From contig NZ_JAQJZJ010000011.1 of the NCBI RefSeq assembly GCF_027988105.1, forward strand, positions 114,456 through 178,455: 64,000 bases of DNA. The letters are read 5' to 3'. This stretch comes from Pseudomonas aestuarii (GTDB lineage Bacteria > Pseudomonadota > Gammaproteobacteria > Pseudomonadales > Pseudomonadaceae). Positions 7,664-16,401 of the stretch are shown here, piece after piece (within the stretch, counting starts at the first letter, position 1; each line of letters starts with the position of its first letter). The notes beneath the pieces were generated by a model. The model saw nothing but the letters and a program-made list of their open reading frames with translations, was not told the origin of the DNA and did no database searches. The translations under genes and the position numbers were made by a program.

Positions 7664-8797
7664 ATGAAGTGGCTTACCTACCCTGCGTTCTTGCTGCTAC
7701 GCGAACTGGGCCTCGTCGGCATGCTGCGCACCCTGCTGGGGATGACCCTGGCAGGTGGCGTCAGCTCGCTGGCTGCACCGACACTGCCAACAGCACCACT
7801 GTGGACAGTCCTGGCCTACCTGGCCATTGCCAGCCTGTGGCTGCTGCAGCAGGAGATCGGCCAGTTGCAACGCTACTGTGAAGGCGCCGCCCAGCATGGC
7901 GCCCAGGAGCCAGCCAGCGCCAGTGAGTGGCGGTTGCTGCAGCCGGTCAGTCGCGGCTTCCAGCAGTGGCTGAACCGCGAGCAGCGGCAACAACAGCTGT
8001 TACAGCAGCGCCTGGATGAAATCTCCCACTCCTCACACGAGCTCGAGCAAAGCGCGGCACTGGTGACCCGCAATGCCGAAGGGCAAAGCCACTCGGCTAC
8101 AGTCGCGGCGGCGGCGGTCGAGCAACTGAATGTGAGCATCGTACAGGTGGCGGCGCTGGCCGATGAGTCGCGGCAAACCAGCGTGGTGGCCAGCGAGCAG
8201 CTGGCCGATGGCATCGAACAGCTCACCAATCTGGTGCAGCAGGTGTCCGAAATGGCGCAGCAAGCCATCACCACCAACGACCTGATCCAGCGGCTGAACA
8301 GCAACTCGCGCACCATCAATGAAATGTCCGGCACCATCCGCGGGATTGCCGCGCAAACCAACCTGCTCGCCCTGAATGCCGCCATCGAAGCGGCCCGCGC
8401 CGGCGAAAGCGGTCGTGGCTTCGCCGTAGTGGCCGATGAAGTGCGCCGCCTGGCCTTGCACAGCCAGGAATCGGCGGCCGAAATCAGCCGCAACATCGAA
8501 TCGGTGCAACAGCACATCCAGGATGCCACGGTCCGGGTGTCCGACCTGACCGACCTGGCGCATCGCAGTGCCCACAGCTCAGAGGCGGTACGCACCCTGC
8601 TCGATCAGGTGCAGCAGCGCACCCTGCAATTGACCGAGCAGGTGGACCAGGTGGCGGTCAGTACCGAACAACAGGGCAAGGCCGTGGCGGAAATCGCCGA
8701 ACTGGCCGACCGCGTCCGCCAGGGCAATGCCGACAACCTGCTGGCCGCCGATCAGGCGCGCACCATCGCCCACCATCTGGCTCATCTGACAGGATAA
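7664..8797 (+). CDS. methyl-accepting chemotaxis protein without periplasmic sensor domain
   Basis: 377 residues. Two hydrophobic segments lie within the first ~65 residues (around 9-40 and 44-63), with almost nothing between them, so there is no periplasmic ligand-binding domain, and I see no clear HAMP domain. The rest is the cytoplasmic signalling coil with the conserved hairpin tip, IRGIAAQTNLLALNAAIEAA and GRGFAVVADEVRRLA. It should couple to CheA/CheW. At 377 residues it is short for an MCP. It starts an apparent operon: the next gene begins 5 bases after its stop. Sensing may come from that partner or from the membrane. A GGAG ribosome binding site precedes the ATG. Confidence 0.9.
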   Translation: MKWLTYPAFLLLRELGLVGMLRTLLGMTLAGGVSSLAAPTLPTAPLWTVLAYLAIASLWLLQQEIGQLQRYCEGAAQHGAQEPASASEWRLLQPVSRGFQQWLNREQRQQQLLQQRLDEISHSSHELEQSAALVTRNAEGQSHSATVAAAAVEQLNVSIVQVAALADESRQTSVVASEQLADGIEQLTNLVQQVSEMAQQAITTNDLIQRLNSNSRTINEMSGTIRGIAAQTNLLALNAAIEAARAGESGRGFAVVADEVRRLALHSQESAAEISRNIESVQQHIQDATVRVSDLTDLAHRSAHSSEAVRTLLDQVQQRTLQLTEQVDQVAVSTEQQGKAVAEIAELADRVRQGNADNLLAADQARTIAHHLAHLTG

Positions 8798-8802
8798 TCA
8801 GC

Positions 8803-9657
8803 ATGAATGGATTGCCCGGACTCCCCCTCCAGCTCGCCGGCGGCGCCGCCCTGGTCCTGACCACGCTGCTGTTCTACGCCCTGCACCGCCGCCTGCAGCG
8901 ACACAGGCACCAGCATAGGCAGTTGAACATTCGCCAGCTGGCCTTGTTACGCGCGCTGATCGCCGGGTTTCAGCGTCATCGCGGCCTGAGCAATGGCGTG
9001 CTCTGTGGCGATGCCAGCCTGAGCCAGGATCTTGCCGCCGCGCGCCAGGGGCTGGACCAGCATATCCGCGCGGCCCAGGAGCTCGAGAGCTCGCACCGGG
9101 ACGCCTGGAACAGCCTGATCGATCACTGGTCGCGGATGCGCGAAGGGCGCAGCAGCGACCGGGCGAACAACCTGAGCCAGCATCACCTGATCATTCGCAA
9201 CAGCATCTTCTTGATGGAGGATGTGGCCAGCGAAATCGATCTGAGCGAGGGCCGTGCCGAGCTGGGCTACCTACCCTGCATCTGGCGCGAGGTGGTCCAG
9301 GCCGCCGAATGGGCGGGCCAGGCCCGCGCCCTGGGTACCGGCATGGCGGCGGCCGGCCAGAGCAGTGCCGAGCAGCGCGTGCGGATGCGTTTTCTCTACC
9401 AGAAGATCGAGCTGCTGGCCGGCACGGCCTTTGCCACCCTGCAGCGCCATGCCACCGCGCACCCACAGATCAACGGGCTGCGCCTGGAGCATCGCCAACA
9501 GGTGGTGGCGGATTTTCTGCGCTGCATAAAACAGGAACTGCTCGGCCAGGAGCAACCGGTGATTGCCGCCAAGACCTACTTCCAACGCGCCACCCAGGCC
9601 ATCGACGAACTGCTGGCCCTGGTCGATGCGGCGCTGGCTCAGCTCCAGCCCCGCTGA
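8803..9657 (+). CDS. membrane-anchored 'HRGL' protein, NIT-domain-like
   Basis: 284 residues. One N-terminal transmembrane segment (about 10-28) is followed by a basic stretch and an all-helical cytoplasmic region. The string FQRHRGLSNG near residue 57 resembles the E-R-G-L-S core of nitrate/nitrite-sensing (NIT) domains, and the helical make-up also fits, but similarity elsewhere is too weak to be sure. It lies between a chemoreceptor and an EAL phosphodiesterase (gaps of 5 and 10 bases), so a sensory or adaptor role is likely. A shorter relative with the same start (one span, then QKHRGL) is encoded at 17387-18103. No function is established by the sequence. Confidence 0.65.
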   Translation: MNGLPGLPLQLAGGAALVLTTLLFYALHRRLQRHRHQHRQLNIRQLALLRALIAGFQRHRGLSNGVLCGDASLSQDLAAARQGLDQHIRAAQELESSHRDAWNSLIDHWSRMREGRSSDRANNLSQHHLIIRNSIFLMEDVASEIDLSEGRAELGYLPCIWREVVQAAEWAGQARALGTGMAAAGQSSAEQRVRMRFLYQKIELLAGTAFATLQRHATAHPQINGLRLEHRQQVVADFLRCIKQELLGQEQPVIAAKTYFQRATQAIDELLALVDAALAQLQPR

Positions 9658-9667
9658 GGAACCGCAG

Positions 9668-10945
9668 ATGCTCAATACCGTCCAGCCGCTGCACTACGAC
9701 CGGCCAGCACCAGTCCGCCCGCCAGCGCCCGAGCGGCTGACTGACCCCATTATCGCCACCCGCTATCGCGGCCTGTCACTCACCAGCCATTTCCAGCCCA
9801 TATTCAGCATCGCCCATGGCCGCGCGGTGGGCTACGAAGGGCTGATTCGGGCCCAGCATGCCGATGGCACGGCCGAGCCGCCGGCCGCCCTGCTGGCGAT
9901 GCCACGCAATGGCCATGAATGCCTTGAGCTGGATCGCACCTGCCGAACCCTGCATGTGCACAACTTTGCGCGCCAGGCCACGGGGCAGGCCTGGCTGTTT
10001 CTCAACCTGAACTCGCAGTACCTGGTCAGCGAACAGCCAGACATTGGTTTTACCCGCAACCTGCTGCAGGCAAGCGGTATTCCAGCGCATCGGCTGGTGA
10101 TCGAAATCATAGAAAGTGAAGTCAGCGATCATGCCCAGCTGAAGCGCTTCATCAGCCATTTCCGCCAGTTGGGCTGCCTGATTGCCATCGATGACTTCGG
10201 CGCAGGGCATTCCAACTTCGACCGCATCTGGGATCTGGAACCCGACATCGTCAAGATCGACCGCCGCCTGATCCAGGACGCCGGCAATTCGCGCCGGGTG
10301 GAGCGGATTCTCACCGGCATGGTCAGCTTGCTGCATGAGGCTGGCAGCCTGGTGGTAGTGGAAGGCGTGGAAAGCGAACACGAGGCCCTGGTGGCGATTG
10401 CGGCCAACGCCGACATGGTTCAGGGCTTCTATTTCGCCAAACCACAGGCCCACATCAATGCGAGCCAGAATTTTGCCACTACCTTCGACAGCCTGCTGCG
10501 CGGCCAGCAGTGGAAAAGCGTCAAACGCAACGCCGACCTGCAGCACTATGTGCGTGAAATAGAAGGCTTGTTTCGGCAGGCCGTGGCGAACTTTGCCAGC
10601 AGCCAGCAGGTTGAGCAAAGCAGTGGCGTGCTTTTCAGCGACCCGCGCACGGTGCGCTGCTATCTGCTCAATGAGGCGGGCTATCAGGTGTCGCGCAACG
10701 TCTATGCGCCGCACTACCAGCAGCAGTTGAATGCGCGCTTTGCCCCGCTGTTATGTGGCGACAACGCCAACTGGTCGCACAGGCACTACCACTACCGGGC
10801 GCTGAAGCAACCGGGGGTCATTCAGATCAGCCGGCCCTATCTGTCGGTCGCCGATTCACGCATGTGCATCACAGTCTCGCAGACGGTCAAAGTGGGCGGT
10901 ACGCTCTATGTCTTCTGCTGCGACCTGGATTGGCAGGAACAATGA
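9668..10945 (+). CDS. EAL-domain c-di-GMP phosphodiesterase with C-terminal sensor-like domain
   Basis: 425 residues, no membrane segment. The N-terminal EAL domain (about 30-275) keeps the catalytic set: YEGLIR, LNLNSQ, IEIIESE, IDDFGAGHS, DIVKID, VEGVESE and QGFYFAKP. It is therefore expected to hydrolyse c-di-GMP to pGpG. The C-terminal ~130 residues (LFSDPR..RCYLL to VSQTVKVGGTLYVFCCDL) resemble the end of a PDC/Cache-type sensor fold, unusually cytoplasmic here. The ATG at 9668 with GAGGAA upstream is preferred over in-frame starts inside the preceding gene. It is the third gene of the chemoreceptor operon and probably links taxis to c-di-GMP. Confidence 0.88.
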   Translation: MLNTVQPLHYDRPAPVRPPAPERLTDPIIATRYRGLSLTSHFQPIFSIAHGRAVGYEGLIRAQHADGTAEPPAALLAMPRNGHECLELDRTCRTLHVHNFARQATGQAWLFLNLNSQYLVSEQPDIGFTRNLLQASGIPAHRLVIEIIESEVSDHAQLKRFISHFRQLGCLIAIDDFGAGHSNFDRIWDLEPDIVKIDRRLIQDAGNSRRVERILTGMVSLLHEAGSLVVVEGVESEHEALVAIAANADMVQGFYFAKPQAHINASQNFATTFDSLLRGQQWKSVKRNADLQHYVREIEGLFRQAVANFASSQQVEQSSGVLFSDPRTVRCYLLNEAGYQVSRNVYAPHYQQQLNARFAPLLCGDNANWSHRHYHYRALKQPGVIQISRPYLSVADSRMCITVSQTVKVGGTLYVFCCDLDWQEQ

Positions 10946-11059
10946 CCCGGCTCGCCCCACAGGCGATGCGAGCCGGATCATCCGCGTTCGATTGAGAACC
11001 TGAGCGAATCGGTCATCACCTGACAAGCCCGCATTGACCTGCAATCCTCGCTCGTTTCC

Positions 11060-11806
11060 TCACCGCAACGCCGGCTGCCCTTGCCGCGGTTCGGCGGGAA
11101 CATAGAACAGCAGGCGATCGGTTTCTTTCTTGACCACGGCGTAACACTCGCAACTCAGTTGCTCGAGTTTGCACCGATCCAGCACGTGGATATGCCCGCG
11201 GCTGTATTCGATCACGCCAAGTTTCTGCAACTTGCCGGCGGCCTCGGTAACCCCTTCGCGGCGCACGCCAAGCATGTTGGCGATCAGTTCCTGGGTCATG
11301 ACCAACTGGTTGCCTGACAGGCGATCCAGCGATAACAGCAGCCAACGGCACAGTTGCTGATCAATCGAATGGTGGCGGTTGCACACGGCCGTCTGCGCCA
11401 TTTGCGTCAGCAGCGCCTGGGTATAGCGCAACATGAGGTGCAACATCTCGCTATGGCGGTTGACCTCATCCTTGAACTGCTTGCCGAGCAAGCGGAAGGC
11501 ATAGCCGGCGCTCTGCACGATTGCCCTGCTCGGGGTGCTTTCGCCGCCCATGAACACGGCAACGCCGATCAGGCCTTCATTGCCCACCACGGAAATCTCC
11601 GCCGAGGCGCCGTTCTCCATCACATAGAGCAACGACACGATGGCGTCGATCGGGAAATAGACGTGGCGCAAGGCGTCCCCGGACTCATACAAGACCATGC
11701 CGAGCGGCAAGGGTATCAACTCGAGATTCACCAGTAGGCGTTGCTGCACTTCGGCCGGCAAGGCCGCCAGCAGGTGGTTCTGTTGCGGGATGGGCATCAC
11801 GGACAT
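11060..11806 (-). CDS. Crp/Fnr-family transcriptional regulator
   Basis: About 248 residues. An N-terminal cyclic-nucleotide-binding fold (about 15-145) contains GMVLYESGD..RHVYFPIDAIVSLL. A C-terminal winged helix follows, with TQELIANMLGVRREGVTEAA as its recognition region. There is no N-terminal Cys cluster, so it is not an Anr/Fnr-type iron-sulfur sensor. The string YFPIDAIVSL is typical of a Crp-like subfamily seen next to stress and two-component genes. An ATG at 11806 and an in-frame GTG at 11815 are both possible starts. It converges with the EAL gene on the other strand. The signal is unknown. Confidence 0.85.
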   Translation of the reverse strand: MSVMPIPQQNHLLAALPAEVQQRLLVNLELIPLPLGMVLYESGDALRHVYFPIDAIVSLLYVMENGASAEISVVGNEGLIGVAVFMGGESTPSRAIVQSAGYAFRLLGKQFKDEVNRHSEMLHLMLRYTQALLTQMAQTAVCNRHHSIDQQLCRWLLLSLDRLSGNQLVMTQELIANMLGVRREGVTEAAGKLQKLGVIEYSRGHIHVLDRCKLEQLSCECYAVVKKETDRLLFYVPAEPRQGQPALR

Positions 11807-11926
11807 AGCTGCCACCGTTCGAGTGAAGGTCAGTTCCCCACGACACAGGATAGTCCCTGCGAGTCCTTCTTGCGTGCGCTAGCGCACAGAGACGGTCACC
11901 AGGCTGGACAGTCTCCTGGCAGGCCG

Positions 11927-12346
11927 CTAACGCTCGATCACCTGGCCGCGCATGGCTGCCAGGCGCGCCAGCAGGCGGTTCTGCGCCGGCGTGGCGATGC
12001 CTTCGGCGTCCATGGCGTCCTGCAGGTTTTCCACCAGGGCATTGAAATCGCTGCGGGTGAGATTCTGGCCCTTGTGGCTTTCCTCCATGCTGTCGCCGCT
12101 GTAGATGCAGGGGCCGCCGGCCTCGACGCAAACCTGTTCGACCAACTTGTCGCGCAGACGCACGATGTCGATATTCTCGAAGTGGCGGACGATGCGCTGG
12201 TCCCTGGCGATGTTGAGCAGCATGCCTTCGACGATCCGGGTGATGCCCGGCTGTTCGCCCAAGGCGCGGTAGAGGCTGTCATCCGTTGGCGCGCGCTGGG
12301 CGCAGGCGGCCAGGCTCAACGCCAGGATCAGCAGCAAAATGCGCAT
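11927..12346 (-). CDS. truncated-haemoglobin-like lipoprotein (group 1)
   Basis: 139 residues, with a lipoprotein signal peptide ending LSLAAC (lipobox cysteine about residue 15). The mature part follows the group 1 truncated haemoglobin pattern: SLYRALGEQPGITRIVE, a helix with RHFENIDIVRLRDKL, and EESHKGQNLT, where the histidine would be the proximal haem ligand. A haem protein tethered to the envelope could bind O2 or NO, or carry electrons. It is the last gene of a compact minus-strand set with a DUF3034 protein (2 bases apart), a GGDEF-EAL protein and a cupredoxin-like protein. A GGGAGC ribosome binding site precedes the ATG. Confidence 0.8.
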   Translation of the reverse strand: MRILLLILALSLAACAQRAPTDDSLYRALGEQPGITRIVEGMLLNIARDQRIVRHFENIDIVRLRDKLVEQVCVEAGGPCIYSGDSMEESHKGQNLTRSDFNALVENLQDAMDAEGIATPAQNRLLARLAAMRGQVIER

Positions 12347-12348
12347 AG

Positions 12349-13209
12349 TCAGAAGCTCCCCTGCACGGACAGGTAGGCCGCGTTCTGGTTATCCAGACTG
12401 GCAATCTCCCCGAGGCGTGCGTAGGCCAGTACCACCGCCAGGTGTTTGTTGGGAAAGTAGCCGAGGAACAGGTCGGCCCAATCGCTCTCACCCGCGAAGC
12501 TGAGGTTGTCCGGTTTCTCGCGGTATTCGATACCGAGCGCCCAGTGACGGTCGAACAGTACGGCGGCCGAGCCTTCCTTGAGCAGCGAGTGCTGGTCGCG
12601 GCGGTCGCCGCCGAAGCCGAGCAGGCCCAGTTCGTTGGCCCGGCTGTAGCGCAGGCCACCGTTGAGCAGCAGGTTGTAGCCGAAGGCGCCACCGAGAATC
12701 AGCCGACTGGCACTGAGATAGCCTTCCGTGTCTGCGCTGCGCCGGGCACCGACCAGGCTGGGAATGAGGAAATCCTTCTGCCGCTTGTGCTGGACACCGA
12801 GCGATAGCTGGGGCAATTGCCCGTAGATCAGGTCGCCGAACAGGCGCACTTTCACCCCGAAAACATCCTGGCTCAGGCTGTTCTGCGGCAGCTTGAGACC
12901 TCGCGCCAGGTTGCCCAGGTCGAAGCGCTGCCGTGCATAGGATACTTCCACACGGTTGTCGAATGACGCCGCCACACCCGCCACATCCAGACGGTAGTCA
13001 GCCGTTTCCACTCGAGTGGCGAACACATCGCCCCCCCACTCACCACGTTCGCCATAACCGGACAGCACCGCCCAGGGAGTGATACCGCCACCCGCCGCAC
13101 CCTCCAGGCTGCTCGCCCCGCCAGTAGCCAGCAGGCGGCCCTGGTCGGCAACCGCCAGACCTGAGCACAGACTGAATAACGCAACGCCAAGCCATTGTGA
13201 GTACTGCAT
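12349..13209 (-). CDS. DUF3034 family outer-membrane-like protein
   Basis: 286 residues, with a signal peptide ending LAVA (about residue 21). The mature sequence is rich in alternating beta-type segments and glycine/aromatic positions and ends in phenylalanine, as outer-membrane barrels do (YLSVQGSF). It matches my recollection of the DUF3034 family, which has no assigned function. It starts 4 bases downstream of the GGDEF-EAL stop and ends 2 bases before the haemoglobin-like gene, so it is surely co-transcribed with them. It may form a pore or binding partner for the haem or copper proteins of the same operon. Confidence 0.75.
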   Translation of the reverse strand: MQYSQWLGVALFSLCSGLAVADQGRLLATGGASSLEGAAGGGITPWAVLSGYGERGEWGGDVFATRVETADYRLDVAGVAASFDNRVEVSYARQRFDLGNLARGLKLPQNSLSQDVFGVKVRLFGDLIYGQLPQLSLGVQHKRQKDFLIPSLVGARRSADTEGYLSASRLILGGAFGYNLLLNGGLRYSRANELGLLGFGGDRRDQHSLLKEGSAAVLFDRHWALGIEYREKPDNLSFAGESDWADLFLGYFPNKHLAVVLAYARLGEIASLDNQNAAYLSVQGSF

Positions 13210-13213
13210 AGGC

Positions 13214-15556
13214 TTAGGACACCTTCAAAGCGGCTGCCGGTAACGGCTGGGCGACCCAGGCCTCGAAGGCCGCCGCCGGCAGCGGCCGGCTGATCAAATA
13301 GCCTTGGGCTGAGTCACATTGCCAGCGTTCGAGCATGCGCAGGCTACAGGCCAACTCGACGCCCTCGGCAACCACCTTGAGGCCCAGGCTGTGGCTCATT
13401 TCGATGGTCGAGCGGACAATCACGGCATCTTCGCTGGCCTCATCAAGGTCAAGGATGAAGGACTGGTCGATTTTCAGCTCCTGCACCGGCATGCGTTTGA
13501 GCTGGGTCAGCGAAGAATAACCCGTGCCGAAATCGTCCACCGACAGGCTGATGCCGAGGTCGCGCAAACCGTGCAGCACCTGCAGCGCCAGCGTGGGATT
13601 GAGCATCACCCCGCTCTCGGTAATCTCGAATATCAGTTGTTCGGCCGGCACCTGATAGCGCATCAGCAACTGACTGACGCGCGCAGGCAGCTTGGGGTCG
13701 ACCAGGTCTTCGGTGGAGATATTCAGCGACAGCTGCACGCGCAGGCCGCGGCCATTCCATTCGCGCAACTGCCGCAGGGCCTCTTCAATCACCCAGGCGG
13801 TAAGGTTCTGGATGCTGCCGGTACGTTCGGCCAGGGGAATGAACTCGCCAGGCGAAATCATCCCCAGTTGTGGATGCTGCCAGCGCAGCAGGGCTTCGGC
13901 CTGACGCACCTTGCCGGCGGCGATATCCAGCTTGGGTTGGTAATGCAGCAGCAGCTCGGCGTTGTCGGGAGCCAGGCGCAGGTCGCGGATCAGGCGAATC
14001 TGGCGCTGGTGTGCGGCGTCGCGGCCGCGCTCGTACATCTGCAGGCGGCCAGGCAGTTGCGCGGCGTCCTGCATGGCGATGCTGGCGCGGCGCAACAGAT
14101 CATCCGCGGTTTCGCCATCGGCCGGGTAGGCGGCGATGCCGACACAGCAGTCGAGGACGACCTCCTGATTGCCGATGCGCAAGGGTTTGCTGAGCAATTG
14201 CTGCAGGCGGTCGCCGACCACAATGGCACTGTCGCCGTCGCTGTTTTCCAGCAACAGCAGCAACTCGCTGGTCATCAACTGAGCTAGGCTGTCGCCGGGG
14301 CGCAGGCTGTCCTGCAGTCGCTGGCTGAGTTGCTGCAGGGCCAGATCGCTGGCGCCCGGCCCACAGCTGTCGTTGACTGCACGCAAGTTGCCTACGCCCA
14401 CGTATAGCAGCGCCGTTGGCCGCCCGGCGGCAATCGCGCTACCGAGCCGCTCCTGTGCCAGGGTGCGGTTGGGCAGACCGGTCAGCGCATCATGCAGGGC
14501 GTTATGCGCCAGCTGTCGCTCACGCTCGGCAATGCCCTGCTGCATGGTATGAAACGCCTTGGCCAGGCTGCCCAGCTCATCGTTGCGATGCAGTTCCAGG
14601 GGCATCTGGTAATCACCCCGGCCCACCCGCTCGGCCACAGCGGCCAGGCGCTGTACCGGCTGCGAGATATTGCGCGCCAGCAACAAGGCACCACCGAGCG
14701 CGGCCAGCAGCGCGACCATGGCAATTAACAGGATATTGCGATCGAGCGGGGCGAAGGCCTGTTGCGCCTGGGTCATGGATTTATGCAGCAGGGCCCGGAC
14801 CTCAAAGCCATCGCCACTGGCGAGCACCAGCCGTTGATCGAGATAGCGCTCTTCGCCGATCAGCATCAGATCGCTAGCAGCGGCTGGCTCAATCGCCATG
14901 TCGTTCTGCAGCAACGCCTGCGTCGAGGCTGGCAAGGTGCTGATCCAGATCGCCGGCAGCCCCTCCTGGCGGGCAACCAGGGTCAGTTCGAGCAGGGTCA
15001 GTTCGCGCAGCTCGCGCGCGAATGCCTCGTCCACCTCGAAGCCCATCATCACGCGCGCGATCGGTAGCGGGGCATTGACCGTAGCCTGCACCAACAGGTA
15101 AATGCTGTCGCCAATCGGCAGCAGGACAATCTGCTCGCCGTCGCGCTGCAGCGCCCTCACCTGAGCACTCAGGCGCGCGGCAGTCTGGCCGCCGATGCGC
15201 TCGTCGGTGCTTACCTCAAGATTGCCATCGAGGCCAAGCATCATCACCGCGCTGGCATTGATCCGTGCACCATGGTTAGCCAGCGCCGAGCGAATGGTTG
15301 CGCTATCGCCGCTGGCCACCGCCGCCTTGAAGCCAAAGTCGGCGGCCAGCACCTGCACCGCGTCGTGCAATTGCCGACCGCGCACATCGAGCAGTTGTTC
15401 AAAGACTCGCGTACCCACATCCAATTGCTCGCGGGCCTGGCTGCGCACGGCCACAGTGGTGGCGGCCTGAACGGCGAAATACAGTGCGCCGACCACCACC
15501 AGCATCAGCAGGATCAGCACACTGGCTATGCGCGCCTGGAAACTACGGGGCAGCAT
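13214..15556 (-). CDS. membrane GGDEF-EAL protein with degenerate GGDEF
   Basis: About 780 residues. An N-terminal membrane span (10-30) is followed by a periplasmic sensor region of ~250 residues, a second span (ILLIAMVALLAALGGALLLA), a HAMP domain, a GGDEF domain and an EAL domain. The GGDEF active-site loop is LMTSELLLLLE, so G-G-D-E-F is lost and it should not make c-di-GMP. The EAL domain keeps EALLRWQHP, NIST, EITESG, VDDFGTGYSS, LKID, AEGVE and QGYLISRP, and is probably an active phosphodiesterase. The chosen ATG lies 14 bases inside the upstream cupredoxin-like gene, suggesting translational coupling; starts further upstream would overlap that gene more. Confidence 0.88.
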   Translation of the reverse strand: MLPRSFQARIASVLILLMLVVVGALYFAVQAATTVAVRSQAREQLDVGTRVFEQLLDVRGRQLHDAVQVLAADFGFKAAVASGDSATIRSALANHGARINASAVMMLGLDGNLEVSTDERIGGQTAARLSAQVRALQRDGEQIVLLPIGDSIYLLVQATVNAPLPIARVMMGFEVDEAFARELRELTLLELTLVARQEGLPAIWISTLPASTQALLQNDMAIEPAAASDLMLIGEERYLDQRLVLASGDGFEVRALLHKSMTQAQQAFAPLDRNILLIAMVALLAALGGALLLARNISQPVQRLAAVAERVGRGDYQMPLELHRNDELGSLAKAFHTMQQGIAERERQLAHNALHDALTGLPNRTLAQERLGSAIAAGRPTALLYVGVGNLRAVNDSCGPGASDLALQQLSQRLQDSLRPGDSLAQLMTSELLLLLENSDGDSAIVVGDRLQQLLSKPLRIGNQEVVLDCCVGIAAYPADGETADDLLRRASIAMQDAAQLPGRLQMYERGRDAAHQRQIRLIRDLRLAPDNAELLLHYQPKLDIAAGKVRQAEALLRWQHPQLGMISPGEFIPLAERTGSIQNLTAWVIEEALRQLREWNGRGLRVQLSLNISTEDLVDPKLPARVSQLLMRYQVPAEQLIFEITESGVMLNPTLALQVLHGLRDLGISLSVDDFGTGYSSLTQLKRMPVQELKIDQSFILDLDEASEDAVIVRSTIEMSHSLGLKVVAEGVELACSLRMLERWQCDSAQGYLISRPLPAAAFEAWVAQPLPAAALKVS

Positions 15557-16235
15557 CACGCTTCGCTTTCTTGAACGCATCGCCAAAGGCACTCGCGGGC
15601 CCCTGCGGCGGAGCGACAACGGTGGAGGCCTGCATCGCCAGGGTAAAGCGCTGCCGGGTTTGCAGTTCGCCGAGCACCAGCGTGCCTGCAGCTTGCGGCA
15701 GCATGTCGGGGGCCTGCGGGTGCCACAGGCTGACGGCGTAACTGCCGACCGGCAGGCTATCGAGCTGGACCCTGCCCTGGGCATCGCTCACCGCGAACCA
15801 GGGGTCGTCGGTGACATAGACATAGCCGACCATCCAGTCGTGGATATTGCAGCCGAGCACCACCGCACCGGGCGTGTCGAACAGCACAGGTGCGCTGGGT
15901 GTGCCCTGGTACAGGCGCAGCTCGAAGCGCTTGGCCGGCGAGAAGGAATAGACGTGGTGGCGAATATTGTCGCTGTTGGGGAAGGCCACCTTGGTACCGC
16001 TACGCACCACCAGCACGTTCGGCACGAACTGCTTGGCCTGTTGATCCATCAGCGCCGTCACGGGCTCGGCCTCCGCGCCCAAGGGCCCTTGCAAGGTCAA
16101 CACCGCACCCGTCAACGGCTGACCCTGGGTATCGACCAGCTCGGCCTGCAGACTGGCGGCCCAGAGCGCTGGACTGATCAGGCAGAGCAGGCCAAGCAAG
16201 CCGGCGCGCAGAAGATAGAGGAAAGGTCTGGTCAT
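15543..16235 (-). CDS. cupredoxin-like periplasmic protein (annotated family: methylamine utilization protein)
   Basis: About 230 residues, with a signal peptide ending LWAAS. A plastocyanin/cupredoxin-like domain (about 70-150) carries FPNSDNIRHHVYSFS and GCNIHDWMVGYVYV, giving the His, Cys, His and Met set of a type 1 copper site. A carboxypeptidase-regulatory-like beta domain follows (GRVQLDSLPVGSYAVSLWHP). It may transfer electrons or sense copper or redox state in the periplasm. It heads the operon with the GGDEF-EAL, DUF3034 and haemoglobin-like genes, so the signal may be fed to c-di-GMP turnover. A GTG at 16244 is an alternative start. Confidence 0.8.
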   Translation of the reverse strand: MTRPFLYLLRAGLLGLLCLISPALWAASLQAELVDTQGQPLTGAVLTLQGPLGAEAEPVTALMDQQAKQFVPNVLVVRSGTKVAFPNSDNIRHHVYSFSPAKRFELRLYQGTPSAPVLFDTPGAVVLGCNIHDWMVGYVYVTDDPWFAVSDAQGRVQLDSLPVGSYAVSLWHPQAPDMLPQAAGTLVLGELQTRQRFTLAMQASTVVAPPQGPASAFGDAFKKAKRDAAP

Positions 16236-16401
16236 GCGGATCACTCATGCTCGGTGCCAACCGCACCACAATAGGAATACTCACCGCCCGGCAACTCCGA
16301 AGAGTTCACCGGCTGTCAGTGCCGACAGACTAGCCGGGCGCGTCCAGAAGATCACGCATTAGCATTGGATAATCCCTGGGGAGAGGTATCGAACTACGAG
16401 G

